The notes below the pieces were generated by a model. The model was not told the origin of the DNA and searched no databases. It saw nothing but the letters and a program-made list of their open reading frames with translations. Positions 51,001 through 61,243 of a stretch of DNA of 64,000 nucleotides are shown here, one piece after another (positions within the stretch are counted from its first letter, which is position 1; each line of letters begins with the position of its first letter). The translations under genes were made by a program, and so were the position numbers. Source of the DNA: Oxytricha trifallax (lineage: Eukaryota > Ciliophora > Spirotrichea > Sporadotrichida > Oxytrichidae); the NCBI GenBank assembly GCA_000711775.1, contig ARYC01000108.1:159334-223333 (forward strand), given 5' to 3'.

Positions 51001-51336
51001 AGATTTGCCAACTTTTTCAATCAGTTAATATTATTATTTGATTATAGTAATATGAAATATATATTAATACTAAATGTCATAGTCTTCCTCTGAATTGCTA
51101 TCTTTATCATCATAAATCTTATTAAACTTCTGCTCTTCCTTGAGTTTCCTTACTAACTTCTATAAAACATCTTTCTCACTTGGCTCATTACTTGCCAGTA
51201 ATTTTGATTTCTTTCCCTTTTCGTGATTATAAATTTCTTTGCCAATTTAATCTAAGTTTATGTCTCTTTGAGAAGGCTGAATGTATTTATTAAGAGCTAA
51301 CATTGAAACATCGTCTGCTACACTCATTACATTCAT
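48092..51336 (-). CDS. Acidic/Q-rich cytoplasmic part of a long membrane-protein gene
   Basis: Read on minus with the ciliate code this gives about 900 codons once four eliminated segments are removed (51,031-51,069; 50,031-50,097; 49,809-49,836; 48,239-48,604). Typical parts are VADDVSMLALNKYIQPSQRD, CDDEIMREWYDDLSPESDFD, GYDPFAKDDNYQFLLDED and a lysine cluster PPASKKKKKTNKKKRGDD. A glutamine-rich region and EQDAEKANRFFDRIKNP follow. No enzymatic domain is visible. An ATG at 51,336 is available, but the frame of the transmembrane segment to the right joins this one through a 3-bp repeat (AAT) at 51,331 and 51,384, so it is more likely the intracellular tail of that protein. The 3' end is unclear: the frame stays open past 48,092 without a TGA. 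Confidence 0.65.
48239..48604 (-). other. IES candidate, pointer TAATTG (plus strand)
   Basis: The direct repeat TAATTG lies at 48,233-48,238 and 48,599-48,604. On minus it is CAATTA, and joining there gives KIQLQQLLPYQQHVDKD in frame. The interior is AT-rich and has a TGA in the gene frame at about 48,246. Confidence 0.7.
49809..49836 (-). other. Short IES candidate, pointer TCT (plus strand)
   Basis: A 28-nt AT-only stretch plus TCT copies at 49,806-49,808 and 49,834-49,836. Removal changes the frame so that SEEESFIEMKK continues into EDTLPDKDSEDSDF. A 5-bp ATTAT repeat inside would also heal the frame, so the exact ends are open. Confidence 0.5.
50031..50097 (-). other. IES candidate, pointer ACATT (plus strand)
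   Basis: ACATT at 50,026-50,030 and 50,093-50,097 flanks an AT-rich segment; 67 nt are removed with one repeat. The join reads YNQAKSKNVTRRTQTYEKD in frame, whereas reading straight through shifts frame. Confidence 0.75.
51031..51069 (-). other. IES candidate, pointer TTAATA (plus strand)
   Basis: TTAATA at 51,025-51,030 and 51,064-51,069 flanks 39 nt of nearly pure A/T. The length is a multiple of three, so frame gives no test. Composition and the 6-bp repeat are the evidence. The join reads EEDYDIQYQLIEKVGKS. Confidence 0.55.
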
Positions 51337-51386
51337 AATATTATATTTATAGTAATAGTAATTCTATTTTAAATTTCTTCTAAATT
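51334..51386 (-). other. IES candidate joining membrane part and tail, pointer ATT
   Basis: ATT at 51,331-51,333 and 51,384-51,386; removal of 53 nt puts KHLLDDN in frame with VMSVADDVSM and removes a TGA. With a 3-bp repeat in A/T sequence other junctions are possible. Confidence 0.45.
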
Positions 51387-51970
51387 GTCATCAAGAAGAT
51401 GCTTGGGGTATTAAGTTCCAAAACTTGGTTTCATTAAGTTGCCTTCTTACTCCGCAAGTTTCTTGTAATGGGTAAATTCAATAATTTCCAATATAAAAAT
51501 AACTAATCCCAAGACTAGATTATCGATGCCCATAACCATAAATTGATAGCCCCATGGAATAAAAATGAAGTTATAAATATCCATGAGCATAATAGGCAAA
51601 ACTTGTAGTAAGAAATTAACAATAGTTACTATAAACAGTGGAAATATCATGGTTTTATATTGATCACCAAATGCAGCATTAAACAATGGTTTTTTATCTA
51701 TGACTTTAGAGTATAAACCTCTGCCTAATTTGAAGCTGAAGATGTACATCAAATGCTTATAGAAATAGTACTGTTGCTTATGCTCTGTCTCCCAATGTCT
51801 AAAAGGCATATCATTCTTCTTTCGTTTCTTGTCGAATTCAATAGCGAAAGCTGCATTTGTGATGTACATGAAGATGTATGTGAGGATGTGAATTACTTTT
51901 ACCATCATGTAATCTAAAGTGAATGAAAGAGCGAACATTATTGAGAAATTACTAAAGAGTACTAAAAAAT
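51384..51970 (-). CDS. Multi-pass transmembrane part of the same long gene
   Basis: About 200 codons on minus, strongly hydrophobic in several blocks: VLFSNFSIMFALSFTLDYMM, VIHILTYIFMYITNAAF, MIFPLFIVTIVNFLLQVLPI and LVLGLVIFILEIIEF. These are separated by basic loops (FDKKRKKNDMPFRHWETEHK). With TAA as glutamine it continues to PSFGTQYPKHLLDDN before the proposed junction with the tail. It has no ATG of its own: the hydrophobic run begins in the segment upstream of the eliminated stretch 51,971-52,165, and joining at ATTTTT gives an unbroken membrane helix (LILIINF then LVLFSNF). This supports one polypeptide spanning 48-55.6 kb. Confidence 0.7.
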
Positions 51971-52165
51971 CATTATAATTCAATAATATTGTTTTTTATA
52001 TTTTTAATGAGAGATAATTCTATTAAATTATTTTTAATTTGCTTGAGTTAGAAAAAAATTATAACAGAAATATAAATTTTGTATTAAGAATTTCTTTTTA
52101 TAGAAATTTAGTATCTTGCTATTAAATCTTATCAATAATATAATAACTTTTTTAATCTGAAAAAT
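51971..52165 (-). other. IES candidate, pointer AAAAAT (plus strand)
   Basis: AAAAAT at 51,965-51,970 and 52,160-52,165 flanks 195 nt of AT-rich sequence without protein character. The join on minus gives a continuous hydrophobic helix. Confidence 0.6.
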
Positions 52166-55100
52166 TTATGATTAATATCAGGTAAACTATTGATTGAACA
52201 ATTGTGTATCCAAAAAGAAGCATGGTAATTTTCTCAATTGTTGACCTTGTCTTTTTATACTTAATCAGTACAAATAGTGTCCACCCCAGACAGATAATCA
52301 AGAATATAATGGGAACATAAGCTCCTGGTACTGGTATACATTTAGTCTTATCAGAATTAAGAATATAGCCTGGTTCGCATATTTGCAGGACGAGAGCACA
52401 CTCTCCATAATCATTGTACTCGTATCCAAATGGGCAAACCTCACCAGCTCTTACACAAATATTTCTATCCTTGCTTAATCTTGTGTATCCATCAGGACAT
52501 GTTTTCATGCATGAAAATTTGTAGAATAAGTATCCTAGAGCATCATCGCATTTCGTACAGTAATCTTGAGTATTTTAACAACTTGAGCAGCCTGTGTTGC
52601 AACTCTTGCAAGTTGATAAGGTGGTTTATTAATCAGTTATGGTTACAGTTCCATTAGGACATTGACCTAAGCATTCGCTTGTTTTGTCATACAAAGACAA
52701 TCCACTGCTACAAGAGAGACACTTCTTTGGGTTTTTCAAATCACATGTTCTACATTTTGGGTCACAATATTCACAAGTAGTTCCTGTATCAGTTGTTAAT
52801 CCCAGAGGACAAGATTCAACACAATTGTTTTCATATTTGTTAAGTTTAAGTGGAGATCTACAAGAGGTACATGTTGTTCCAGTTGTCAGACAACTCAAGC
52901 AATTTGTGTCGCATTAAGAGCATGAACCTTACTCATTTAGGAAAGTTCCTATAATCACGTAGAAAATGTAATCATTTATTAATTTTATTAATAAGGGGCA
53001 TTAGGCATAACAGAATCCAGAATAGAAATACCTTTAATTTAGATTTTACAAGCATGATGTGCAGTAGTTAACTTTAGTTTAACATGTAGCACATGGTTCT
53101 TAGCATTTATTGCATTCCCAAGTTAAGTTATTTTAGATATATTGATTTGAACTGCATTAAGAAACGCAAGTTGCTCCTTATAAATACATTCCTGTGGGAC
53201 ATTTAGTGCATAATTTTGGACCACCAGCACATTCTGCGCAATTCTTGTCGCATAATAGGCATTCTTCAAAAATGTAAAACGATCATTAAGTTTTAAAGGA
53301 TTTATTATTTCCTGATTAGTTGTCGGTAGAATAATAAGTCTTGGGGCATGAAGATACACACTAAGTATTTAACAATATACTTAATTATGAGTTAGCATCA
53401 CAACTTGTACATTATGAAACTTTAGTAGAGAGGCATGTAAAGCATGGATAATCACATTCATTCGTGACAGTAATGAATTGGTAGACATAATTGATAATAT
53501 ATGCATCTGGTGTTTAAGTTTCAATTTGAAATGAGTCAGTTTCCGCTGCAAATTTTGAATTGATCAATCCTTGTAAAGTAATTGTGTAGGTTGTCCCAGC
53601 TTCCAGAGTCGTTTAAGTTGCATTCCTGATGATAATCAAATTTTTAGCAGTATCAATAGAACATTAAGGATTTGCTCCAAACTGACTGACTGTGCATGCG
53701 AAAGCTGTGGAGTTTGCTGTAATTTGATCAGGATAGACAATCTTCACTCTTGCTTATGCAGGCATAGAATTCTCCAATCTAAATGTTATTGTATAGGCAG
53801 TTTAGATAAACGGTTTTGAACTCTAATGAGTGACTTTAACATATTAGAAAATTGCTCCTTGCGCCATCTATACTTTGAAGTTTGCTAAATTGGGATTATT
53901 TTTATTGATTTCATATGATTAGGCATCTTAGATTGAAGCTTAGAATAGGCCTGATGGATCTCCACTTTTTGGATTTGCTACTGACTTCACAGATAGGGCA
54001 AATTAAGTATTTGTTTGCATTGTTGTAGTGAATTACAATCTTACTCTTAATCCATAAGCTCCATTTATTGAACAAGTAAGTGTGCTAAACTAACCAATTC
54101 AATTTATATTAATATTCAACAATAATTAAGTTAGTTTAGCGAGGTTTGTGATACCATTGCAGGATTAGAGTGTGTTAGATAATGGTTAATTTAATTCTTA
54201 TGGAAACTGTATAAGAAGATAGTCACCAGTAATCAAAGGTGTTGGTGCTGTAAACTTGAAAGTGTAAGTATTCACTGAACCTACAACAAGAGTATTTGGT
54301 TATACACTTGCTATAGTTACAGCTATTGTGCCAGTCATAGTAATAGACATTTAGTCATTCCTTGTATCAATTAGGGATCCATCTGAGGCATATGTAGAGA
54401 TATTTAATGAAAATTATTATTAAAAAATGAATTAAATCAGAGACTGTGAAACTTGAAGTTGTTTGAATAGATCTAGGATTTTGAATGCCATTTATTGTAA
54501 TAGATATCTCCAAAGATTTATCGGTTAATCCCTGTAGTTAAAATCCATTGTTGATTCTTACTTAGCTTTATGTAAAAACACATGTAGCCGAATTTTCAAT
54601 ATTTATAAAGTTAGAACATGATGCTTGAGCTACAACTGGAATCTTCAGTTATGATGGAAAATCTATAATGATATATCCATTTTGAAGGATTGGATTACCA
54701 ATATAACTAATTTATTAGAAAATAGTTCATTATAATCAAATTGTTATACCAAATTAAAACTTATAATTCGCAATTTAGTTAGCAATCAATGATGAACTAG
54801 TAACGATTCCATAACTCAGCATGCCTTTAGTTGCCTTAATTAAGTTGCTCTAACTTGACTCATCAACTAAAAAGTAAGAACCTGCAAATGTAGTAAACAC
54901 CTAGAATTTAAACACTCCTGTATCAGCAGTAGTAGGGGGTAGTTATATGTCTGATATTTTGAATTCGATAGATTATGAAGATGAATAGCTGTACTCAGTA
55001 TCAAAACTGTTTAAAATAGTAATTGTATTATCTACAGTATTCGATGTGCACGTTGCTAATTTAGATAAGATTGATTTGCTTGTGATTGTACAAGTATTTT

Positions 55101-55640
55101 GAACTCTTGTTTGACCAGATGGTAGTGTAATAACGATTTTAGAGTCTTGAGCTGATTTATGGAGTGGTTAGAACTTAAAAGTAATGCCAGTCAAAGAATT
55201 GATTTCTACAAGGTCACTTGTTAATGCATTTAGATTTATTGTTCCTTGAGTTGTTGTAACTTTTGGACCTTATTCATTAGTACTTACTAACATTTAACTA
55301 TTCTAATCGTAAATATAGACCTCAATAAAAGTAAAACATATACTATTGACAAAAAGCTATAAAAGTGTTTTAATCAAATTTTATCTCAATAGAATTTGAT
55401 GTCATGACATATTTTGGATTTTGAATGTTTGTAAAGTATATAATAGCAGAGTTAGTATTGTCTCTGTAGGAAGGACAAGCATTTGCAACAGTATATGAAT
55501 TTTTATTTCTGTCAATGACTCCAGAAAGTGTTCTTTGAGTTGAGGGTAGTCCAAATGCTTGAACTAAAGTTATCTGTGATGAATCTAGAGTAATTTAATT
55601 CAAATATTTTAGATAAATAGAGACTCCAAATTGTAAAGAA
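52160..55640 (-). CDS. Cysteine-rich extracellular part of a large surface protein
   Basis: Read on minus with the ciliate code. The N-terminal two thirds (55,640-53,560) is built of threonine/serine-rich beta-type repeats, for example PNTLVVGSVNTYTFKFTAPT and PLITGDYLLIQFP near 54,250, and IVITLPSGQTRVQN near 55,110. The C-terminal third (53,500-52,300) has many furin/EGF-like cysteine repeats with CxxC spacing, such as CDPKCRTCDLKNPKKCLSC and CPLGLTTDTGTTCEYCD. Then come the membrane segments YVPIIFLIICLGWTLFVLI and TIVQSIVYLILIINF. Such layouts occur in cysteine-repeat surface proteins of ciliates and apicomplexans. The frame is broken by TGA-containing AT-rich patches (near 52,960, 53,300, 54,100, 54,720, 55,330) that are probably eliminated segments, only some resolved. 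The 5' end, with a signal peptide, is missing. Confidence 0.7.
52953..52988 (-). other. IES candidate in cysteine-repeat region, pointer TAT
   Basis: TAT at 52,950-52,952 and 52,986-52,988 flanks 36 nt of AT-rich sequence inside a cysteine repeat. The join reads CYAQCPLLIGTFLNEQGSC. A weak 3-bp repeat and a multiple-of-three length make it tentative. Confidence 0.4.
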
Positions 55641-55731
55641 ATATGATAAATAAATTAACAAAATGCCAACAAATATTATAATTTAACAAATTCTTCTACA
55701 TAAGCCTTTTATATATTTTAAAAATAAATTT
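55641..55731. other. Short spacer between two minus-strand genes
   Basis: About 90 bp of AT-rich sequence between the stop of the kinase/phosphatase gene and the first readable part of the surface-protein gene. Confidence 0.5.
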
Positions 55732-57581
55732 TCAAGATAAAGAATAATAAGTTTTCTTATCTTCATCATTATCAAATGGTCCAGCTTAAAACTTGATAGT
55801 TTTAATTTCAGAGAATCCTTCAGCCATTGTTGGTTTCTCACTATTCTTGAAGAAACTGTGGATGGGGATTGCTGGAACTTTGCCGCTCAAATGTTCCCTA
55901 TGAGCATTGATCTTTCTCTGATTGTTGTTGTGCATACAAACTTCTTTGGGGACATCAAAGATAAAGCATCTAATGGGGATGTTATAATTTCAATTTAATG
56001 ATAACGAATTCTCTCACTATATGCATTATAACTTGTTTAATTTAAAATAAAATGTTAAGGGCTTTACTGATTGCAGTATATCTGTTTCTTTATTCCAGAG
56101 TTGAATTAGTGTTATCAATAACTACACTCTTCTTTTCATTCAATGCTTATTCAGCAACTTTAATGCATTTAAAGTGTATATGATTAAGAAATAATTTAGC
56201 GGGGGTCTTTAAAGTGTCATTATTAACACGAGCATAGGAAGAAAGGTTATTCTTCCAGAAGGTTGACTTGCCTGAGCCTGGAGCATTAAAATAACACAAA
56301 ATTTAAACTAAAGAATTGCAAAGAACACCAAAGAACAAGACAATTTCTTGCTTGTCGCTAGTGTAAACAACTTTCTCTGGATTTTTAGTTTCTTCCTGGT
56401 TCTTGCTTGATTCCTTCTTCTCCTCGATAAACTTCAATGCTGATTAAAGTGCGGGCATCCTGACTTTCTCGCCAAGGAAAGTTTGCTCTGGCACCTCGAA
56501 TGGCAATCCGATGTTGATAGCAAACTTTCTATCAGTATCTGAGAAATCTTTCTTTCTGTCTGCTGTTTTGGGTCTTCCAGCTGCATCACCGCAGTAAAAG
56601 CTCTTCTTCATGTTGAGCTTTTTGCTTTTATCATACTGACTGAGAAAGTATTCCCAAGCACCCTGAGCAGGTTTACGATATTTATCGCTGTGAGTAGCAG
56701 CTAAAAAGAGCATAGGTAGACCGATAGCCTTTTGGATGAGTTCAAACTTCCTCACAAGATCCTTGACTGATGTGTGACCAGCTTCAACACCTCCTTGATT
56801 GGTGAATACCACGATGCTGTACCCATCTTTGCTGAGTTCATGGAGTTTATCTTTAATCACACTTAGAACCCCAAATTGGAGAATTTTTTGGATATAATTT
56901 TCGAATAGTTAATTTCTAGATCTAAATAAATTATAGGCTTTTTCAAATAACACATAACAAAATTAAAAGAAATTACAATCTTATTCATGAGAATAAAACT
57001 AATCAGAATATTGCATATAATTTTAAATATTGATCATTATTTATTAAAAAGATTTGATAGTTTTCTTAACAAATATTAAATTGATTTTTTTATTAATAAC
57101 TGATTTATATTTAATTTTCACTTGTAATTTTTACTTTTATATTAATATTTCCAAACATAATAATTTATATAATTTCTAAATTTTATTTTAAAAAATGGGA
57201 TCCCTACTTCCATCATATAGAAATACCCAATCAGTAGGTGATTGACCGAATTTAGCATTTGACTTAGGTTTGATGATAGTATGATCCTAAACAAAACAAT
57301 TTATATACATCTTTTATGAACTTACCAAGTCAAAACTAGCAATTTTCTCGTCAACTTCAAAAGGCCCAATGACAACTTCAAGCAATGTATCTATTCACAA
57401 AATATAAATAAAATTAATGATTCCTACCTATTTCTTTGTGTCTAACTCCCATTTATTGTCTCTTAGTATCATCTTACTTCAAGTCAGAGGGATTTTCCTT
57501 TCTCTTTTTGCTATCTTTGTGTAAGTTAGCGTTCTTGTCAGCAGCAACTGCGGATCTTCTTGGAGTGATTTTGCTTTCCAT
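55732..57581 (-). CDS. PNKP: Polynucleotide kinase 3'-phosphatase (DNA end repair)
   Basis: It removes 3'-phosphates and adds 5'-phosphates at DNA breaks. Start ATG 57,581; stop TGA 55,734-55,732. Two introns (57,427-57,391, 57,325-57,287; GT..AG, 37 and 39 nt) and four eliminated segments interrupt it. The remaining pieces sum to exactly 432 codons. Order: a short basic N-terminus without an FHA domain; the HAD phosphatase with FDLDHTIIKP (catalytic DxDxT), IVVFTNQGGVEAGH, YRKPAQGAWEYF and FYCGDAAGRPKTADRKKDFS; then the kinase with the P-loop APGSGKSTFW, RVNNDTLK, VVIDNTNSTLEQRNRY and the C-terminal PTMAEGFSEIKTIKF. All match PNKP family blocks in order. Animal PNKP is longer because of its FHA domain. 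The gene is complete and apparently functional after rearrangement. Confidence 0.92.
55985..56057 (-). other. IES candidate in PNKP, pointer ATGTTA (plus strand)
   Basis: ATGTTA at 55,979-55,984 and 56,052-56,057; 73 nt of AT-rich sequence. Removal corrects a frame shift and a TGA and gives YTAISKALNIPIRCFIFDV, continuous with the conserved C-terminal kinase region. Confidence 0.85.
56172..56198 (-). other. IES candidate in PNKP, pointer ATTTA (plus strand)
   Basis: ATTTA at 56,167-56,171 and 56,194-56,198; 27 nt are removed. The join reads TLKTPAKCIKVAEQALN, which matches family spacing better than the uninterrupted reading. Confidence 0.65.
56286..56327 (-). other. IES candidate in PNKP P-loop, pointer CA (plus strand)
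   Basis: A 42-nt AT-rich insertion sits inside the P-loop. CA copies lie at 56,284-56,285 and 56,326-56,327. The join gives VLFFGAPGSGKSTF, restoring the GxPGxGKST motif. Confidence 0.65.
56869..57201 (-). other. IES candidate in PNKP, pointer CCC (plus strand)
   Basis: About 330 nt of AT-rich sequence separates LYDGSR from VLSVIKDKLHELS of the phosphatase domain. CCC copies lie at 57,202-57,204 and 56,869-56,871. The summed coding length (432 codons) agrees, but a 3-bp repeat leaves the exact ends uncertain. Confidence 0.55.
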
Positions 57582-57792
57582 AGTGATATTAGGTTTAGTA
57601 ATTTTAAATATAAATTATATGATCAGTAGAATGATTGACTTTTATACAGAATTAAAAAACTGAGCAGAATTAGGAAAATGGATGGATTGAAATTCATAAT
57701 CTTAATATCAACTTTCAATATTAGCTTATCAAGTATTTACTAATCATGAAATTATTTACAATACTAATCAAATAAAATACTAAAATATTTCT
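57582..57792. other. Spacer between two minus-strand genes
   Basis: About 210 bp, AT-rich, with no distinct motif. Confidence 0.5.
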
Positions 57793-59913
57793 TCATGCTT
57801 ATAAATCTTTTTGAGTTATCAACCCCTTCTTAACTAAAAGCTTCTATAAATACCCAATCCCTTCCTTATTCCTAATAATATTAGCATAGAGTGATTTACT
57901 ATCTTATTCAAATTCCTCCACTTTTAAAGGCTTTTCATATGAAAATTTCATAATACCCCTTTAAGTGTTCCTGAAACTGCTCAGTCTCTTGAACCCACTA
58001 TCAACTTTTTCATAGTTTATGCTGTTTATGTTTTACTTCAAATCTTCAATAATTGCTGAACTGCCAATCAAATTTGATCTCTCCATAGTAGCAGAAGCTC
58101 CAACTCCATCTTTAGAATAAATTGAGTTTCGTTTATAGCGAGAGAGTGTTTTATTGAAGTCTCTAACGCAAATGTTTGGTCTTTGGTTTTATAGGCGATC
58201 TTTTATCTCTTGAGGGTTTATGTTTGGGGAGGGACTTTCAGGTTAGTAACCATATGATTCTAGAGCAGTCCTCACTGATGTGCTATAATCATATCATTAA
58301 TTAAATTAAAAAAGCCAAAAAACTAGTAAATTCTATGAATTATAATTGCCTTGGCATGTGCAGAAGGCTCTAAACCAGAAGTAAAACCTGATAATTTATG
58401 TTCTTCTCTGGAAAGCATTTTATTGTATTAAACAACTTCTTTTGATCTTGGATATTTAGAGTTTATGGAATTCATTAATTCAGTGTTCCCAATATACTTA
58501 TCTGATAAAATTAAATTCATATTAAAACAAAGATGTTCTTAGTCTTTCTTGACTATGCAATCCATCAACTTAAAATTCTAGAATATTTCTCTAGCTATCT
58601 AGCATGTATTCATCTAAATCTCTAAATTAATTTCTAGTTAAACTTAATTATACATTAGCTTGATTTTATGTATATTATGATAAATTTGACTGAGCAGCAG
58701 TATAATCAATATGAGACTGTCTTCTCCTGCTCTATTGACCACTATTATTCAAACTTTAACTCAATTTAAAGTTTCTACCATTACCAGATACTTGACTATT
58801 TTATATGCTAATTTTGGGATTAATACCATCATCATTCTCAAGCACTAAATGATATTGTGATGATAATTTGATGTTTTCATATGCAAATTGCTTATTTTGC
58901 TTAAAATATAAGATTTTTGGTTCTTTAACAGATTGTCTTTGAGACTTCACTTATGCATTCAAATTTTGAAGTTATTTTTGCAACGATTAGCCTGTACTTG
59001 AAAGTTTGTTTTATAAATCATTCGGAGCAGTAATTGTGTGATTTTAATTTTAATTGGTTTGAGTTATCATTGGATTAAAATTGGACAGAGTTTATTAGGG
59101 ACTCATTAGTTGAGAGGGACTGTTGTTTCCCATAGTTCGAGATTAAAAGCGAGTTCTGTTTCTTAGATTATTTCCAGATTACTAGATTTTTTCTTATAGT
59201 TCTATCGTTCTTAAAATTCTATTACAGCACTTTACATCTCTTGATTTGTAATTAATTTAAACCTGAAATAACTAACTAAATTACATTGATTTTTGTCTCA
59301 ATTAAAGTTTCTCTTAAATCTAATCTTTTACGTCAGGGACATCATAAAGAACTTGAGTGGGTATTTTCTTCTCTATCAGGGAAAATTCTGGTTTATAATG
59401 CCCAGCTTCCTTAAACTCTTCTCTATTTTTCTGATTTTACTAAACAATGAAATTATTTTAATTATATGAGAACAAGCAAAAATGATTTATTTTTTAAAAA
59501 GGCAAATAAATGTCAATAAAACTTACATTATAATAGAATTCTCTATCTACGGACTTAAAATAGCTACTTTTAGGTTTTTATCTTATTTACTTTATCAACT
59601 CTTATTGCTTCTCCCTCTCTACTTTTTACTGTATCTTCTCCAATTCTCTTTATATTTAAGCCTATATTTATTTATTAATTTAATGAAACTTGAAAAAATA
59701 ATTTATAAATGAATTGCTGATTAGTGGAATAAAAAAACTCACAGTATTCATTAGCGGTTTTATTTTTTATTTTCTTTGGTGGTCTATTCCTCCAAATTCA
59801 GAGGTAGGGTTTTAAAAAGCTTTAAATTAGTATACTGTTGCTTGACCACTTCTGCTAAAAACTGGCTGACCTCGACCGCTGTTTCCTTTTATTGAATCGA
59901 TTGTTATCAACAT
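57793..59913 (-). CDS. Q/S/N-rich coiled-coil protein of unknown function
   Basis: It starts at ATG 59,913 (MLITIDSIKGNSGRGQPVF) and stops at TGA 57,795-57,793. There are three introns: 59,742-59,662 (GTGAGT..ATATAG), 59,526-59,440 (GTAAGT..GTTTAG) and 58,323-58,283 (GTTTTT..TTATAG). One 22-nt eliminated segment (58,510-58,531) also interrupts it. The pieces total 629 codons exactly. Exon 2 is a charged coiled coil (QRELEKIQQKVEREKQQELI). The middle is rich in Q, S and N (SSTGQSLQKQLQNLNAQVKS). The C-terminal part has serine-rich basic patches (RRRQSHIDY, SRYKRNSIYSKDG). No enzyme motif or membrane segment is seen. A cytoskeletal or regulatory role is possible but not shown. Confidence 0.75.
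58510..58531 (-). other. Short IES candidate, pointer AAA (plus strand)
   Basis: A 22-nt AT-rich segment with AAA at 58,507-58,509 and 58,529-58,531. Removal changes frame from one ending in TGA to the open downstream frame: ERLRTSLSDKYIGNTEL. Confidence 0.55.
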
Positions 59914-60054
59914 TTTTTTACTCAAACCGATTAAATTAAAGAAGTTATAGAATAAATAATTAAAATCAAGACACTTATGATAAGTTTAATAACATTAGCT
60001 ATGATGGGAATAAAACTTATTAATTTAAAAATATCATTTTTAATACTCTAAAAA
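59914..60054. other. Spacer between two minus-strand genes
   Basis: About 140 bp, AT-rich, with no distinct motif. Confidence 0.5.
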
Positions 60055-61107
60055 TCAATCTAACTTCTTGCTTTATTTTTTCTTTCCAACTCCCAAATCA
60101 TCCTAACTAAGTTATTCTTAGTTTTGCTCAATTGCACCTTCCTCTTACTTGTAATTTATGAAATAAAACACAACTTTCTTGAGATTCCCAATGATTATAG
60201 TATAAAACTGCCCTACAAACACTTTCTTCAAGATTTTATTGTCAAACTCCAAGAAACTATGTCTTGTGAATTAATTTGTGACATATTTTACTCTTAAATA
60301 TTGCCAATAGAAAACTGGGAATATTGGTGCTACTTTACCCATTAACATAAGTGGAATTGAACTGAGTCCCACTAATACCTCGATGTGATTTTTTACTTTG
60401 ATAATTTCCACTCGATATAGATCTCCGAATTTTATAACAGGTTTCAAAAGAGCAAGGCCTGCGGTTTCTGGGTTCTGATTCAGGATTTATTAACACCATA
60501 TACAAATATCAACAAAAGCATAAAGAGAAAGACAGCCGTTGAAGACATAGCGCAGCATCTGCCCACAAAAAAGCATCATAATAATGAGAGCAAGATTCAT
60601 TGGCTCTTCTTCCATAAATAATTTTGCCCATTTATTTAAGAGAGCAGAAATGCCATCATGTCTCTATGATATTGAAACCATTATTGCGCTCAATTGCAGT
60701 AAAGGCAGAACATACCAAGGTTTAGATAGTGGTAATACCAAGATAAATAGCAAATACAGAATTTATCTCAATCGACTTTTTAACACTGGTTCTTAATCGT
60801 TTTTAGTATTTTGAAATTCACTAAGTGCTCCTAAACTGCCATAGAATTGGCAATATGCGAAATAGTTCTTTCTCTCCTCCTCATTTTCAAATTCAAAAGC
60901 TTTCTCGAAAGTTTTATCGAGATAGGTTGAATAGTAGTTTCTCTTCACCATCTCCATCTAATCTTTCTCAGAACCTGCATCTGAAGCTGTCGACACCTTA
61001 AAATCCTTTATATATTCTAAGTAATCTTTATCGCTTTACCATTCGTAATTCATATAAGTTAGAAGCTTCTCTACTCTCAAAATAAGATCTTTCTGTTTTT
61101 CTACCAT
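60055..61107 (-). CDS. TMEM33/Pom33-like multi-pass membrane protein
   Basis: A complete, uninterrupted gene in the ciliate code: ATG 61,107 (MVEKQKDLILRVEKLLTYMN) to TGA 60,057-60,055, 350 residues, no intron or eliminated segment. It has an N-terminal charged region of about 110 residues and hydrophobic segments near residues 115-135 (LRQILYLLFILVLPL), 165-185 (NLALIIMMLFCGQMLRYVF) and 235-260 (VLVGLSSIPLMLMGKVAP). The segment ending VFYWQYLRVKYVTN, followed by RHSFLEFDNKILKKVF, parallels the end of the last membrane helix and the 'RYxxRRNPYxRxxFxEL' block of TMEM33. That family sits in the ER and nuclear envelope and shapes membranes near nuclear pores. The tail is acidic/Q-rich then basic. 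The family call rests on pattern memory; the gene itself is certain. Confidence 0.8.
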
Positions 61108-61243
61108 TTTAAATTTCCTTAATTTAAGTTTTTGTATATATTAATAAAGTTGTCTAAATGAAATTTGCAAAGTGGAATGTATAGCTTCTTAATCTGGGTA
61201 AAATCAACTAAAGAAATAAAAAATAAAGACTAATTAAGTTCTT
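61108..61243. other. Spacer between two minus-strand genes
   Basis: About 135 bp without a recognisable signal. Confidence 0.5.

Noticed and set aside
51971-52165. 10-bp repeat ATATTATTGA (minus strand) as the pointer of this eliminated segment
   Set aside because: The two copies are in different reading phases, so joining there leads to a stop at once; ATTTTT keeps frame and gives a continuous membrane helix.
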